From Seminibacterium arietis (GTDB lineage: Bacteria > Pseudomonadota > Gammaproteobacteria > Enterobacterales > Pasteurellaceae): 64,000 nt of DNA. The position numbers were made by a program, and so were the translations under genes. The stretch covers positions 62,001-126,000 of the forward strand of contig NZ_JBHTJN010000004.1 of the NCBI RefSeq assembly GCF_042675725.1. Reading direction: 5' to 3'. Positions within the stretch are counted from its first letter, which is position 1, and every line of letters begins with the position of its first letter. The notes under the pieces are model-generated. The model searched no databases. It saw only the letters and a list, made by a program, of their open reading frames with translations, and was not told the DNA's origin. Positions 26,212 through 36,221 of this stretch are shown here, piece by piece.

Positions 26212-26754
26212 CTATAGCCCTGTTGTCAAAATCAAACGATCTATTTTTTTATGTTTAAACTGACTAATAATTAGCAAAATAAACACTAAACAGTATGAGG
26301 TAAAAACAATAATAAGCCACTGAGGCATGGAAAATCCTAAAAATGTCCAACTTATTTCAGAACAAATGCCGTATGGCTTAAATATTAATGGAAACCATTT
26401 ATCTAGAGGTAAGACTTGTGGAAACTCTGCCATATAAGAACACTGATTCCATGGTGCAGGATTTAGCTGATAGTCGACATGCTTAACTGATAATAATACT
26501 CCTTTGACAGCACTAATTATGCCAATAATTAATGCTAGTGTACGAGTAATAAAGCACTTCGGTTCTATCAAACCAACAATAGCAGATAAAATAATGCCAA
26601 ATAATGCAACACGTTCATAAACACACATGACACAAGGTGACAAGTTCATGCCATATTGGAAGAAAAGTGCAACACTCTCTAAAACTAATCCTGAGATTAG
26701 TAGCAGTATCCAGCCACCCCTATGTGTTGATAATCCTTTGAAGTAATTTAGCAT
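26212..26754 (-). CDS. dsbB: Disulfide bond formation protein DsbB
   Basis: A quinone reductase of the inner membrane that reoxidises DsbA. 180 residues with four membrane helices. The first periplasmic loop has CVMC (NLSPCVMCVYER). The second has the Cys pair around NPAPWNQCSYMAEFP and KPYGICSE. It follows nhaB after 21 bp on the same strand, as in E. coli and H. influenzae. Confidence 0.95.
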   Translation of the reverse strand: MLNYFKGLSTHRGGWILLLISGLVLESVALFFQYGMNLSPCVMCVYERVALFGIILSAIVGLIEPKCFITRTLALIIGIISAVKGVLLSVKHVDYQLNPAPWNQCSYMAEFPQVLPLDKWFPLIFKPYGICSEISWTFLGFSMPQWLIIVFTSYCLVFILLIISQFKHKKIDRLILTTGL

Positions 26755-26775
26755 TATTTTTCCTTTTAATTTTTA

Positions 26776-28320
26776 TTAGTGCGGTAACGTGATTAGACCA
26801 AATTGAGTGAGAATCATCGTGCCAATTGGAAGTATATACTTCACTGCAATTAATCCAGTTACTGACAAAACAATTGTATAAGGCAATGCCATATAAACCA
26901 TTTTACCATAAGATAAACGAATTAAAGGTGCTAGAGATGAAGTCAATAAAAATAAAAATGCTGCTTGACCATTCGGAGTCGCTACAGAAGGTAAATTAGT
27001 ACCTGTATTAATCGCTACTGCTAACAATTCAAACTGATTGAGCGTAATAATACCCGCTTGTAATGCGGCTTTTGCTTCATTAATATAAACGGTTGCAACA
27101 AACACATTGTCTGAAATAGCGGATAATAATCCATTAAAAATATAGAACAGCACTAATTGGGAGCTTTCTGAGGCTGATAGCACATAGTGAATAATTGGTG
27201 CAAAGAGTTGTTGGTCAATAATAACCGCAACAATAGAAAAAAACACGACTAAAAGTGCAGTAAAAGGTAAAGATTCTTGGAACGCTTTGCCAATTGCATG
27301 TTCATCAGTAATGCCACAAAAAGAAGTACATAAAATTATTACACTTAATCCAATAATACCTACAGCAGCTAAATGGAATGCTAAACCAAAAACTAACCAA
27401 ACACCAATTAACGCTTGAATACCTAGCTTAATACGGTCTTGTTTAGTCATTTTCATTTCACGGTTAGCATCATATTTTGCAAGTACACACCATACCTTAC
27501 GTGGTAATTTTGCCCCATAGCCGAAAATATGGAATTTTTCTACGATAACACAAGTTAATATACCAAAAATCAGAGTAGGAATTGTAACTGGACTCATTCT
27601 AATAAAGAATTCACCAAATCCCCATTGAGCTTGCTCTGCAATAATCAAATTCTGTGGTTCTCCTACCATTGTTAATACACCACCTAGAGCAGTTCCCACA
27701 CCTGAATGCATCATTAAGCTACGCAAAAAAGAACGAAATTCTTCTAAGGTTTTTTTATGTTGACTAACGTACTTATCATCACTAATGTCATCAGAATCTT
27801 CAAAATGTTTGCCTGATGCAACTTTATGGTACACGCCATAAAATCCAACTCCAACGCTAATAATTACAGCAACAACTGTTAAAGCGTCCAAAAAAGCGGA
27901 TAAAAAAGCCGCACTTAAACAAAAAGCAAGCGATAAAACAATTTTAGAGCGAATTTGCAAAAGTAGTTTAGTGAATACAAATAAAAGAAGTTGCTTCATA
28001 AAATAAATACCAGCAACCATAAAAACTAGCAACAATATCACTTCAAAATTTGCCATTATTTCAGCTTTAACATGTTCAGGGTGAGTCATTCCTATGATAA
28101 TAGCCTCAATAGCAAGTAATCCACCTGGTTGTAATGGATAGCATTTTAGTGCCATTGCTAGCGTAAAAATAAATTCAGCGACTAACACCCAACCAGCAAT
28201 AAAAGGGCTGATTAAAAAAAATAAAATGGGATTAATGATTAGAAATCCGATAATCGATAACTTATACCAATCTGGGCTTGTCCCAAGAAAGTTTTTTAGG
28301 AATGCTTGAGAGTAATTCAT
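26776..28320 (-). CDS. nhaB: Na+/H+ antiporter NhaB
   Basis: Exports sodium in exchange for protons. 514 residues with about 12 membrane segments. Family markers: FLISPFIAGW, ALTVVAVIISVGVGFYGV, GTALGGVLTMVGEPQNLI and VAINTGTNLPSVATPNGQAAFLFLL (split across the last third). It is divergent from fadR and followed by dsbB, a conserved gene order. I saw no riboswitch in its 138-bp upstream gap. Confidence 0.96.
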   Translation of the reverse strand: MNYSQAFLKNFLGTSPDWYKLSIIGFLIINPILFFLISPFIAGWVLVAEFIFTLAMALKCYPLQPGGLLAIEAIIIGMTHPEHVKAEIMANFEVILLLVFMVAGIYFMKQLLLFVFTKLLLQIRSKIVLSLAFCLSAAFLSAFLDALTVVAVIISVGVGFYGVYHKVASGKHFEDSDDISDDKYVSQHKKTLEEFRSFLRSLMMHSGVGTALGGVLTMVGEPQNLIIAEQAQWGFGEFFIRMSPVTIPTLIFGILTCVIVEKFHIFGYGAKLPRKVWCVLAKYDANREMKMTKQDRIKLGIQALIGVWLVFGLAFHLAAVGIIGLSVIILCTSFCGITDEHAIGKAFQESLPFTALLVVFFSIVAVIIDQQLFAPIIHYVLSASESSQLVLFYIFNGLLSAISDNVFVATVYINEAKAALQAGIITLNQFELLAVAINTGTNLPSVATPNGQAAFLFLLTSSLAPLIRLSYGKMVYMALPYTIVLSVTGLIAVKYILPIGTMILTQFGLITLPH

Positions 28321-28458
28321 AAGAGATTTTCCTTAGAGTTTAATTTTAAAATTTAAAATATGTTTGCAATTGTAATATATATGAGTTTCAAGGATAATAG
28401 CAAATATTAATTTTGTCATCTATGCTATGGAGAATAGCAATATTTATAGAATATTTGT

Positions 28459-29178
28459 ATGAGTAACAATTATATTTTAAAAGCCCAAAGCCCTGCTGGT
28501 TTAGCAGAAGAATACATTGTTAAAAGCATTTATAGTAATTATTTTCCTGCTGGTTCTGATCTTCCTGCTGAGCGTGAATTAGCAGATAAAATAGGCGTCA
28601 CTCGCACAACTTTACGTGAAGTATTGCAGCGACTAGCTCGCGATGGCTGGTTAAATATTCAGCACGGCAAACCTACAAAAGTTAATGATATTTGGCAAAC
28701 TGCTGGTCCAAATATTATTAGCACCCTTATCCAATTGGATAAATCTATTTTGCCCACTATTATCACAAATGTTGTATCATTAAGAACAAAAATGGGAGAA
28801 CATTATATTCCTGAAGCAATCCATATTGACTCACAAGCTTCGGCAAAATTATTTGAAAACCTACCGCACTTAGATGAAACGCCACAAGCTTATGCGGAAT
28901 TTGATTATAATTTGTATCGCAACTTTACCTTCATTGCAAATAAACCTGTTTATGCTTTAATTTTAAATAGTTTCAAAAAACTCTATCACCAAGTTGCCTC
29001 ACTGTTTTTTTCGGAAGAAGAATCTCGAAAAATCACATTAACGTTTTATCAAAACCTGTATGAGAGTTGTAAGTTAGGTGATGTAAAAAATGCGATAGAA
29101 TGTTTAAACCAAAATCGTGAACACAGTGGTAATATTTGGAAAGCTATTTTGCACCATTTACCAGAAGACTTTAGCTAA
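28459..29178 (+). CDS. fadR: Fatty acid metabolism regulator FadR
   Basis: A GntR-family factor that senses acyl-CoA and controls fatty acid synthesis and degradation. 239 residues, as in E. coli. The winged helix at residues ~10-75 contains SDLPAERELADKIGVTRTTLREVLQRLARDG (shown here in two overlapping conserved lines, PAERELADKIG and TRTTLREVLQRLARDGW). The acyl-CoA-binding C-terminal domain follows, ending NIWKAIL. It is divergent from nhaB. Uptake sequence at 28863. Confidence 0.95.
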   Translation: MSNNYILKAQSPAGLAEEYIVKSIYSNYFPAGSDLPAERELADKIGVTRTTLREVLQRLARDGWLNIQHGKPTKVNDIWQTAGPNIISTLIQLDKSILPTIITNVVSLRTKMGEHYIPEAIHIDSQASAKLFENLPHLDETPQAYAEFDYNLYRNFTFIANKPVYALILNSFKKLYHQVASLFFSEEESRKITLTFYQNLYESCKLGDVKNAIECLNQNREHSGNIWKAILHHLPEDFS

Positions 29179-29220
29179 AAATTATTTTACGAAATAAAAT
29201 CGAAAATTAAACCCAACATA

Positions 29221-29255
29221 AAAGCTCCGCAATAGTAATCTAAGCGGAGCTTTTT
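29221..29255. terminator. Bidirectional terminator between fadR and alaA
   Basis: AAAGCTCCGC (29221-29230) pairs with GCGGAGCTTT (29244-29253) across a 13-nt loop, with a T run after it on the plus strand. Confidence 0.88.
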
Positions 29256-29271
29256 AATTTTAATGTAATGC

Positions 29272-30486
29272 TTATTGCCGATAATGATCTAAGAATTTTG
29301 CAAGACGAGTAATTGCATCTTCAAGCTGATTAACATAAGGCAGAGTCACAATACGGAAGTGATCGGGTTTATGCCAATTAAATCCTCGACCATGTACTAG
29401 TAACACTTTTTCCTGCTTTAATAAATCTAACACCATTTTTTCATCATCATAAATATTGAATTTTTTGACATCAATTTTAGGGAACATGTACAAGGCACCT
29501 TGTGCCTTAACACAGCTAATTCCTGGTATCTGGTTAAGTAATTCGTAAGCTTTATTACGTTGTTCAAGTAATCGTCCACCAGGTAAAATAAATTCGTTAA
29601 TACTTTGATAACCACCAAGTGCTGTTTGAATGGCATGCTGCATTGGATGATTAGCACATAAACGCATTGAAGCAAGCATCTCAATTCCTTCAATGTAGCC
29701 TTTTGCATTCTCTTTTGGACCATTGAACATCATCCAGCCTTGACGAAACCCAGCTACACGATAGGCTTTCGATAAACCGTTAAACGTCACCGTCAACAAA
29801 TCAGGAGCAAGGGCGGCTATATGATGATGAACCGCATCATCGTATAAAATTTTATCGTAAATTTCATCTGCAAAGATGATTAAATTATGACGGCGAGCTA
29901 ATTCTACTATTTCTTTTAATAAATTTTCACTATATACCGCACCTGTTGGATTATTCGGATTAATGATTACAATAGCTTTCGTACGAGAAGTAATTTTGCT
30001 TTTAATATCTGCAATATCAGGAAACCAGCTGGCTTCTTCATCACAAAAATAATGTACTGGTTTACCACCTGCAAGAGTAGCTGCCGCAGTCCAGAGAGGG
30101 TAATCAGGCATTGGGATTAAAACTTCATCATTATTATTTAGCAATGCTTGCATTGACATTAAAATCAGTTCAGAAACACCATTACCAATATACACATCGT
30201 TAACTGTTGCTCCATGAATTCCTTTCGATTGGTAATATTGTACAATTGCTTTACGTGCCGAATATAAACCTTTTGAATCACAATACCCTTGTGCGGAATG
30301 CATATTACGTAAAATATCGACTAAAATTTCATCTGGAGCTTCAAACCCAAAAGGTGCAGGATTACCAATATTGAGTTTTAAAATTTTATTACCTTCTTCT
30401 TCGAGACGAATTGCCTCTTTATGAACTGGACCACGAATATCGTAACAAACGTGTTCTAACTTATCTGATTTTGGGAAAACAGTCAT
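29272..30486 (-). CDS. alaA: Alanine aminotransferase AlaA
   Basis: Interconverts pyruvate plus glutamate and alanine plus 2-oxoglutarate. 404 residues, fold type I PLP enzyme. The PLP Lys is in FNGLSKAYRVAGFRQGW. Other conserved stretches are NIGNPAPFGF, NPNNPTGAVY and FADEIYDKILYD. Length and sequence fit the AlaA/YfbQ group better than aspartate aminotransferase. It is convergent with fadR and divergent from menF. Confidence 0.93.
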   Translation of the reverse strand: MTVFPKSDKLEHVCYDIRGPVHKEAIRLEEEGNKILKLNIGNPAPFGFEAPDEILVDILRNMHSAQGYCDSKGLYSARKAIVQYYQSKGIHGATVNDVYIGNGVSELILMSMQALLNNNDEVLIPMPDYPLWTAAATLAGGKPVHYFCDEEASWFPDIADIKSKITSRTKAIVIINPNNPTGAVYSENLLKEIVELARRHNLIIFADEIYDKILYDDAVHHHIAALAPDLLTVTFNGLSKAYRVAGFRQGWMMFNGPKENAKGYIEGIEMLASMRLCANHPMQHAIQTALGGYQSINEFILPGGRLLEQRNKAYELLNQIPGISCVKAQGALYMFPKIDVKKFNIYDDEKMVLDLLKQEKVLLVHGRGFNWHKPDHFRIVTLPYVNQLEDAITRLAKFLDHYRQ

Positions 30487-30666
30487 TTTTTATCCTTGTT
30501 TTAATGGAGAACTGAAGACAGTATCATCATAAATTTATTTTGATAAATTTGCACTTTGCGTTTATTTTCATAAGACAAAAAGATTTTGTAATAAATTCCC
30601 TTAAAGTGCGGTAAAATTAACGCTCCTTTTTAACTTATTTTTTTGATAAAAACAATTATTTTTTAA

Positions 30667-31956
30667 ATGGATACTTTGCAATTAATTAAAAATCAACTTC
30701 TTGAACTTATTCAAGGTATTGAAAGTCATTCCACAAATCAAACGGAAATTATCGTTCTAACTTATCACACTGAAAAATCGTTTGAACTACTAGCTTGGCT
30801 AAAGGCACAGCAAAGCTATCCACAATTTTATTTGAATTTTCGTGATAAAATGCAAAAAATTGTCGCACTAGGCAAAGTGCGAACCTTTTCGTCGTTAACT
30901 GCTGCTCAAAATTTCTTACAACATTCAAATGTTCCCCTACTTGGTGGTTTAACTTTTTATTCACAAGCAGAGTTCTTTCTTCCTCGTATCTTGTTGACTG
31001 AACAAGCCAATAAATTAACAATACAATTGTTTGTCGATCAAGCTAATTCATTATCAGAAGAAATCTGTCAATTATTAAATATATTAAATACTTTTACAAA
31101 AACTACCGCACTTGAGCCAATTAATCAATCGATTCGCTTACTAGGGAAAAAAGCAGACCAACAGCAGTGGTGTGATTGGGTTGAGTCAGCATTAGTAGCA
31201 ATTCGACAAGGTATTTTGAGTAAAGTAGTGCTTGCTAATGAAACATTATTTGAAGCAGAAAAAAATTTAAACGCTGTAGATTTTTTAGCAGAAAGTGAAC
31301 ATGCTAATTTTGGGTGCTATCATTTTTTATTTGCTGAAGACCAACAGAAAATATTTGTTGGTTCAACGCCAGAACGCTTATATCATCGACAAGGGCAACA
31401 GCTTCATACCGAGGCCTTAGCTGGTACTGCATTGAGATCTGAAGATGAGCATTTCAACCGTTCACAGTCAGATTGGCTACTGCATGATGAAAAAAATACA
31501 TATGAAAATCAGTTAGTAGCAGAAGGACTCAAACAAAGCTTAGCACCTTATGCTACTAGCATTAGATTGTCAGAACCTGAACTTAAACCCTTGCGTTTAG
31601 TCCAACATTTAAAGCGGAATATTTTTGTTCAACTAGTACCAGACTGTCGTGATGATCTTTGTTTACAAACAATTCATCCAACTGCAGCGGTTGCAGGCTT
31701 ACCAAAGCAAAGTGCGGTAGAATTTTTACAAAAAACAGAGAATTTTGATCGTTGCCATTATGCTGGAACACTAGGAATAATGGAGAAATCTCAAGCAGAA
31801 TTTTGTGTTACTATTCGCTGTGCATTTATTGAAAATAATAAAATTCGCGTTTTTGCTGGTGCGGGTATTGTTGAGGGGTCAATCCCCCTGCTAGAATGGC
31901 AGGAGATTGAACGTAAAGCGTTGGGCTTAATTTCGTTACTACAAGAAGAACAATAA
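30667..31956 (+). CDS. menF: Isochorismate synthase MenF
   Basis: Converts chorismate to isochorismate, the first committed step of menaquinone synthesis. 429 residues. The chorismate-binding domain (residues ~165-425) shows GSTPERLYHR, HTEALAGTALR and AGAGIVEGSIPLLEWQEIE. Upstream an uptake sequence (30604) lies near the start. It is followed by menD after 17 bp, with a good GAGGAG. Two more uptake sequences are inside (31105, 31710). Confidence 0.95.
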   Translation: MDTLQLIKNQLLELIQGIESHSTNQTEIIVLTYHTEKSFELLAWLKAQQSYPQFYLNFRDKMQKIVALGKVRTFSSLTAAQNFLQHSNVPLLGGLTFYSQAEFFLPRILLTEQANKLTIQLFVDQANSLSEEICQLLNILNTFTKTTALEPINQSIRLLGKKADQQQWCDWVESALVAIRQGILSKVVLANETLFEAEKNLNAVDFLAESEHANFGCYHFLFAEDQQKIFVGSTPERLYHRQGQQLHTEALAGTALRSEDEHFNRSQSDWLLHDEKNTYENQLVAEGLKQSLAPYATSIRLSEPELKPLRLVQHLKRNIFVQLVPDCRDDLCLQTIHPTAAVAGLPKQSAVEFLQKTENFDRCHYAGTLGIMEKSQAEFCVTIRCAFIENNKIRVFAGAGIVEGSIPLLEWQEIERKALGLISLLQEEQ

Positions 31957-31973
31957 AAAGAGGAGAACCAAAT

Positions 31974-33680
31974 ATGTCAGTAAGTGTTTTTAATCGTTGT
32001 TGGGCGAGAGTAATACTAGAAACTCTTGTTCGTCAAGGTGTTACTGCTTTTTGTATCGCACCAGGTTCTCGTTCGACACCTTTAACTTTAGAAGCGGCAA
32101 GATTACAGCAAAACAACCGTGTAAATTGCCACACTCATTTTGATGAAAGAGGATTAGGTTTTTTTGCACTCGGGTTGGCAAAAGTAACTAACACGGCTGT
32201 TGCTATTATTGTGACTTCAGGAACTGCTGCCGCCAATTTATACCCTGCGATTATTGAAGCTCGTCAGAGTGGAGTCGATTTGATCGTTCTAACAGCGGAT
32301 CGTCCGCCTGAATTGTTAGAATGTGGTGCAAATCAAGCGATTCTACAACAAAATATGTTTGCAGATTATCCTGTAGCTCAAATCAATTTACCCCGCCCTA
32401 CACAAGATTATTCTGCTGATTGGCTGATTTCTGTATTAGAGCAAGCTTGTTACCGACAAAAACAAAATAAAGGTGTTGTACACATCAATATTCCTTTTTC
32501 AGAACCGCTCTATGATGCACAAGATGATGAAATTGATTTACATCCTTGGTTAGTTAATATACAAAAATGGTTTTCCCACTATAAATCATGGGGAGATCAT
32601 CAACCCCTACAGCAAGATGTGCTAATGCATAAACACTGGGATCAATGGAGAACAAAACGAGGCGTTATTGTTGCTGGTAGTATGCCATTAGAACAGTCTA
32701 TGGGGATTCGTTCATGGGCAGATACAATGGGCTGGATTTTATTAACGGATATTCAATCTGGCGTCGAGGCAGCTTTGCCTTATGCTGATATTTGGCTTTC
32801 TAATCAAACAGTTAAACAAAAATTATTAGAAGCAGATATTGTTATTCAGCTAGGTCATCGTTTTATTAGTAAAAGAATTAATCAATTTTTGACTGAATTT
32901 AAAGGTGAATATTGGATTGTAGAGAATACAGATAATGCAGTCGATCCTTATCATCATTGCCATACTCGATTTCATGCAAAAATTCATCATTGGCTACGAG
33001 CTCATCCACCACTACGACAAAAACCTTGGTTATTAGAACCTTTAGCATTAGCAAAATTCTGTGCTTCTTTTATTGAACAACAAGTAGGGGGAAATCTAAA
33101 CGAGGCTTCTCTCGCTCATCATCTTGAGCGTGTTTTACCAAATAATGGCATTTTATTTTTAGGTAATAGCTTATTAGTGCGTTTGATTGATGCATTGACT
33201 AAATTACCAGAAGGCTATCCTATTTACACTAATCGAGGTGCAAGCGGGATTGATGGCTTATTCGCTACTGCTGCGGGAATTTCTGTGGGTTCAAATCAAC
33301 CTTTAATTGCGATGATTGGCGATATATCGGCACTGTATGATCTCAATTCATTAGCGTTATTTAAGAAAGTTACTCAACCAACTATTATTTTTGTGATCAA
33401 TAACAACGGCGGGGCTATCTTTGATATGTTGCCAGTGGACAATGAAGTGAAAGACCAATTTTATCGTATGCCACACCATACAGAATTTTCTCAAATAGCG
33501 TCAATGTTTGAACTCAAGTATGCTAGACCTTACACTTGGGCTGATTTAAGTTCTGTACTAAAACAAGCTTATTCACGTCGTGAAACAACATTAATAGAAA
33601 TCAAAGTGGGAGCAACAGACGCTAGCAATATTTATAAACGTTTAGTTGAACAAATCAGTCATGCAGTTATCAGCACATAA
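31974..33680 (+). CDS. menD: SEPHCHC synthase MenD
   Basis: A ThDP-dependent enzyme joining isochorismate and 2-oxoglutarate. 568 residues. The N-terminal part contains APGSRSTPLTLEAA and TSGTAAANLYPAIIEA. The ThDP/Mg site is near GDISALYDLNSLALFKK and NNNGGAIFDMLP. It overlaps menH by 20 nt. Confidence 0.96.
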   Translation: MSVSVFNRCWARVILETLVRQGVTAFCIAPGSRSTPLTLEAARLQQNNRVNCHTHFDERGLGFFALGLAKVTNTAVAIIVTSGTAAANLYPAIIEARQSGVDLIVLTADRPPELLECGANQAILQQNMFADYPVAQINLPRPTQDYSADWLISVLEQACYRQKQNKGVVHINIPFSEPLYDAQDDEIDLHPWLVNIQKWFSHYKSWGDHQPLQQDVLMHKHWDQWRTKRGVIVAGSMPLEQSMGIRSWADTMGWILLTDIQSGVEAALPYADIWLSNQTVKQKLLEADIVIQLGHRFISKRINQFLTEFKGEYWIVENTDNAVDPYHHCHTRFHAKIHHWLRAHPPLRQKPWLLEPLALAKFCASFIEQQVGGNLNEASLAHHLERVLPNNGILFLGNSLLVRLIDALTKLPEGYPIYTNRGASGIDGLFATAAGISVGSNQPLIAMIGDISALYDLNSLALFKKVTQPTIIFVINNNGGAIFDMLPVDNEVKDQFYRMPHHTEFSQIASMFELKYARPYTWADLSSVLKQAYSRRETTLIEIKVGATDASNIYKRLVEQISHAVIST

Positions 33681-34428
33681 TAATATCAAACCTGTGCTTG
33701 TTTTTTTACATGGACTATTAGGTTCAAAATCTGATTGGCAAAAAGTTATTAAAAAACTACCGCACTTTCAATGTATCGCTCTTGATTTACCTTTTCATGG
33801 AAAAGCAAAGCAAGTTGTTGTAAAAAATTTTGAGCAAACAGCACAATATTTATCTAGCCAAATTAAAAATAAAGTAAAGGATAAACCTTATTTTTTAATT
33901 GGTTATTCTCTCGGCGGTCGCCTCAGTCTGTACTATGCGTTACAATCTAATTGTGAGAAATACAATTTACAAGGTTTAATATTAGAGGGAGCTAATCTTG
34001 GATTATCAAAAAAAATCGAAAGAATACAACGCTGGCAACAAGATGAATATTGGATTGATCGTTTTACTGAGGAAAAATTAGAACACGTTTTAATTGATTG
34101 GTATCAACAAGCTGTATTTTCTAGCTTAACAGAAAAACAACGTAACGATCTGATTCAATTGAGAAAAAATAATGTTGGGGAAAATATAGCGAACATGATA
34201 CGTGCTACATCACTAGCAAAACAACCAGATCTGCGAGCAAAAATGCAATCAACTCGCTATCCTATTTATTACTTCTGTGGTGAATTAGATTACAAATTTC
34301 GTCAAATAGCAACTGACGAAAAACTACATCTTTCGTTAATTTCTAACGCTGGTCATAATTCTCATCAAGAAAATTCTTTTGAATTCGCAAAAAAACTAGA
34401 ACAACTTTTAATGCAATCAATTAGCTAA
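33661..34428 (+). CDS. menH: SHCHC synthase MenH
   Basis: An alpha/beta hydrolase that removes pyruvate from SEPHCHC. I start at the ATG at 33661 (MQLSAHNNIK), which lies inside the menD end; a TTG at 33646 is less likely. 255 residues. The nucleophile Ser is in IGYSLGGRLSLYYAL. The oxyanion region is FLHGLLGSKSDW, and the catalytic His is in NAGHNSHQEN. menB, menC and menE do not follow, so the operon is split compared with E. coli. Confidence 0.93.
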   Translation: MQLSAHNNIKPVLVFLHGLLGSKSDWQKVIKKLPHFQCIALDLPFHGKAKQVVVKNFEQTAQYLSSQIKNKVKDKPYFLIGYSLGGRLSLYYALQSNCEKYNLQGLILEGANLGLSKKIERIQRWQQDEYWIDRFTEEKLEHVLIDWYQQAVFSSLTEKQRNDLIQLRKNNVGENIANMIRATSLAKQPDLRAKMQSTRYPIYYFCGELDYKFRQIATDEKLHLSLISNAGHNSHQENSFEFAKKLEQLLMQSIS

Positions 34429-34438
34429 AGATCAAAAG

Positions 34439-34460
34439 AGGACACTAAATAAAGTGTCCT
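34439..34460. terminator. Terminator after menH
   Basis: AGGACACT (34439-34446) pairs with AGTGTCCT (34453-34460), with a six-base loop and AT-rich flanks. It lies between convergent menH and the sugar transporter gene. Confidence 0.75.
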
Positions 34461-34478
34461 ACATTAAATTTTATTAAA

Positions 34479-35873
34479 TTAAGAATTTTGAGTATTTAAT
34501 TTCTCTAATCCTAGATGCTCCACAATTTCTCTATGTTTAGCCTCCGTTAATGGATAGAAGAAAATAAACATAATACCTGCAATGATAGTTAGCATAGCGG
34601 GCAAAGCGATATAAGTAAATTTAATTCCCGCTAAAACTCCTTCAGGCTGAGTAGCTAAATCAGGATCAAAACCAACAATACTTAAAATTAAGCCTGGAAT
34701 AAATCCTGCGATAGCTTGACATACCTTGCGAGTAAAAGAATAGGAAGAATAAATAATACCTTCCGTTCTTTTCCCTGAAATAAACTCGCCCCACTCTACA
34801 ATATCTGCCACAATCGCCCAACAAACACTATTTGGAATCATAATAAGTATTTGTGATAGGAACATACAAGTTAAAAATGCAATTTGATTTTCAGCAAATA
34901 AAAAATAGTTTAAAGTTTGAACAATACCAAATCCAATAGCACCTATTGCCATTGCTGCTTTTTTCCCAATTTTTTTTACAATCACTGCTATAGTAAAAAA
35001 TATAGGAAAAAATGCGATCATATTTAAAGTAGAAATAGTTTTCATCATTTCTTTTCCAGCATTAAACTGATATTCAAAATAGTATAATTGGGATTGTTGT
35101 ATAATATAAGTCGTTGCTATTGTTAATAATGTGAATAATACAAATACAATAAAAGGCTTATTTTTACATAAAAACATGAAAGCATTTAATTCTGAATCCT
35201 TACGACTAATTATTTCTGTTTTCGGTTTAGGTTTAGCAACGTATCTTTCTTTACAGCCTTTAAAACATAAGAAGTGAAAAATCATGCCTAATAGAGTCAT
35301 TGAACCAATAGCAACTGCCCAAGATAAATTATCATTTTTTGAATGATGATGAATAAAATCCACTACAGGATAAACGAAAATACCAGAAAAAAATAGAGCT
35401 GCCTGTGAGCCTAAAGAACGGAAATTTGCTAATTTTGTTCTTTCTACACCATCAACAGTCATTACAGCAGACATTGAGCCATAAGGAATATTAACAATAG
35501 AATAAGCTGCATTAAATAAAATATAAGTTGCAAAAGCCCAAACAACTCGCCCTGTTTCTCCAAAATTTGGTACCACAAAGCAAATAGTAGTTAAAATAGC
35601 TAAAGGAAAGCTACCAAATAAAATAAAGGGTCTAAATTTGCCTAATTTGCCTGGTACACGAGTATCTACAAATGCACCTACAGCTGTATCAATAAAGGCA
35701 TCAGCGATTTTTGCTACTAAGAAAACAGAACCAGCAATAACAGGAGAAATTTTCATATAGTTAGTGTAAAAAAATAAAAGATAGAGTTGCCCCATATCAA
35801 ACATAAAACCGTTTCCTAGATCACCCATACCATAAGATAGTTTTTCCCTAAAGGAGAGTCTCTTTATCGACAT
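34479..35873 (-). CDS. GPH-family (MelB/YicJ-like) sugar:cation symporter
   Basis: 464 residues with about 12 membrane segments, of the glycoside-pentoside-hexuronide:cation symporter group. Family traits: KLSYGMGDLGNGFMFDM at the start, DAFIDTAVGAFVDTR (acidic residues in helix 2), GKFRPFILFGSFPLA, and in the second half CWAIVADIVEWGEFISGKRTEG. The substrate cannot be told from sequence; no sugar enzyme gene is adjacent. It stands alone behind a 368-bp upstream region with a tandem inverted repeat that suggests its own regulator. Confidence 0.85.
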   Translation of the reverse strand: MSIKRLSFREKLSYGMGDLGNGFMFDMGQLYLLFFYTNYMKISPVIAGSVFLVAKIADAFIDTAVGAFVDTRVPGKLGKFRPFILFGSFPLAILTTICFVVPNFGETGRVVWAFATYILFNAAYSIVNIPYGSMSAVMTVDGVERTKLANFRSLGSQAALFFSGIFVYPVVDFIHHHSKNDNLSWAVAIGSMTLLGMIFHFLCFKGCKERYVAKPKPKTEIISRKDSELNAFMFLCKNKPFIVFVLFTLLTIATTYIIQQSQLYYFEYQFNAGKEMMKTISTLNMIAFFPIFFTIAVIVKKIGKKAAMAIGAIGFGIVQTLNYFLFAENQIAFLTCMFLSQILIMIPNSVCWAIVADIVEWGEFISGKRTEGIIYSSYSFTRKVCQAIAGFIPGLILSIVGFDPDLATQPEGVLAGIKFTYIALPAMLTIIAGIMFIFFYPLTEAKHREIVEHLGLEKLNTQNS

Positions 35874-35950
35874 ACTTTTGCTCCAAAATAATAAGATGTA
35901 AGTTTGCTACTTTAAATAGTTAAATAGTGTTTAAAATTATCAATTAGTTT

Positions 35951-35979
35951 ATTGAATTAAATCAATTGAATGAATCAAT
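35951..35979. promoter_or_regulatory. Tandem overlapping inverted repeats, operator-like
   Basis: ATTGA-N6-TCAAT (35951-35966) is followed, overlapping by two bases, by ATTGA-N5-TCAAT (35965-35979). The pair is 78-106 bp upstream of the transporter start, suitable for an activator or repressor dimer pair. No regulator gene is nearby. Confidence 0.45.
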
Positions 35980-36179
35980 TAAAATAGTTGTGAATATATA
36001 CCACATTTTAGGTACTAGGTAAAATCAAAACTAAATAAAAATAAAAGAAATTTAAAACTTATTAAAAATAACAATAATTGATAAACAAAAAAGTAAAATT
36101 TATTTTAAATTTTTCACTTATTTTTAAATAGAAATGATTTTATTTTCTAATGAAATGATATGTTTATTCGTAGAGTAGC

Positions 36180-36221
36180 AGAGCGGTTTTTATAAAAAAT
36201 TAAAAACTAACCGCTCTTTTA
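36180..36221. terminator. Hairpin near the era 3' end
   Basis: AGAGCGGTT (36180-36188) pairs with AACCGCTCT (36209-36217). The T run follows it on the plus strand (no gene ends there), whereas era ends on the minus strand at 36242. It may still end the era transcript, but the polarity is odd. Confidence 0.5.
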
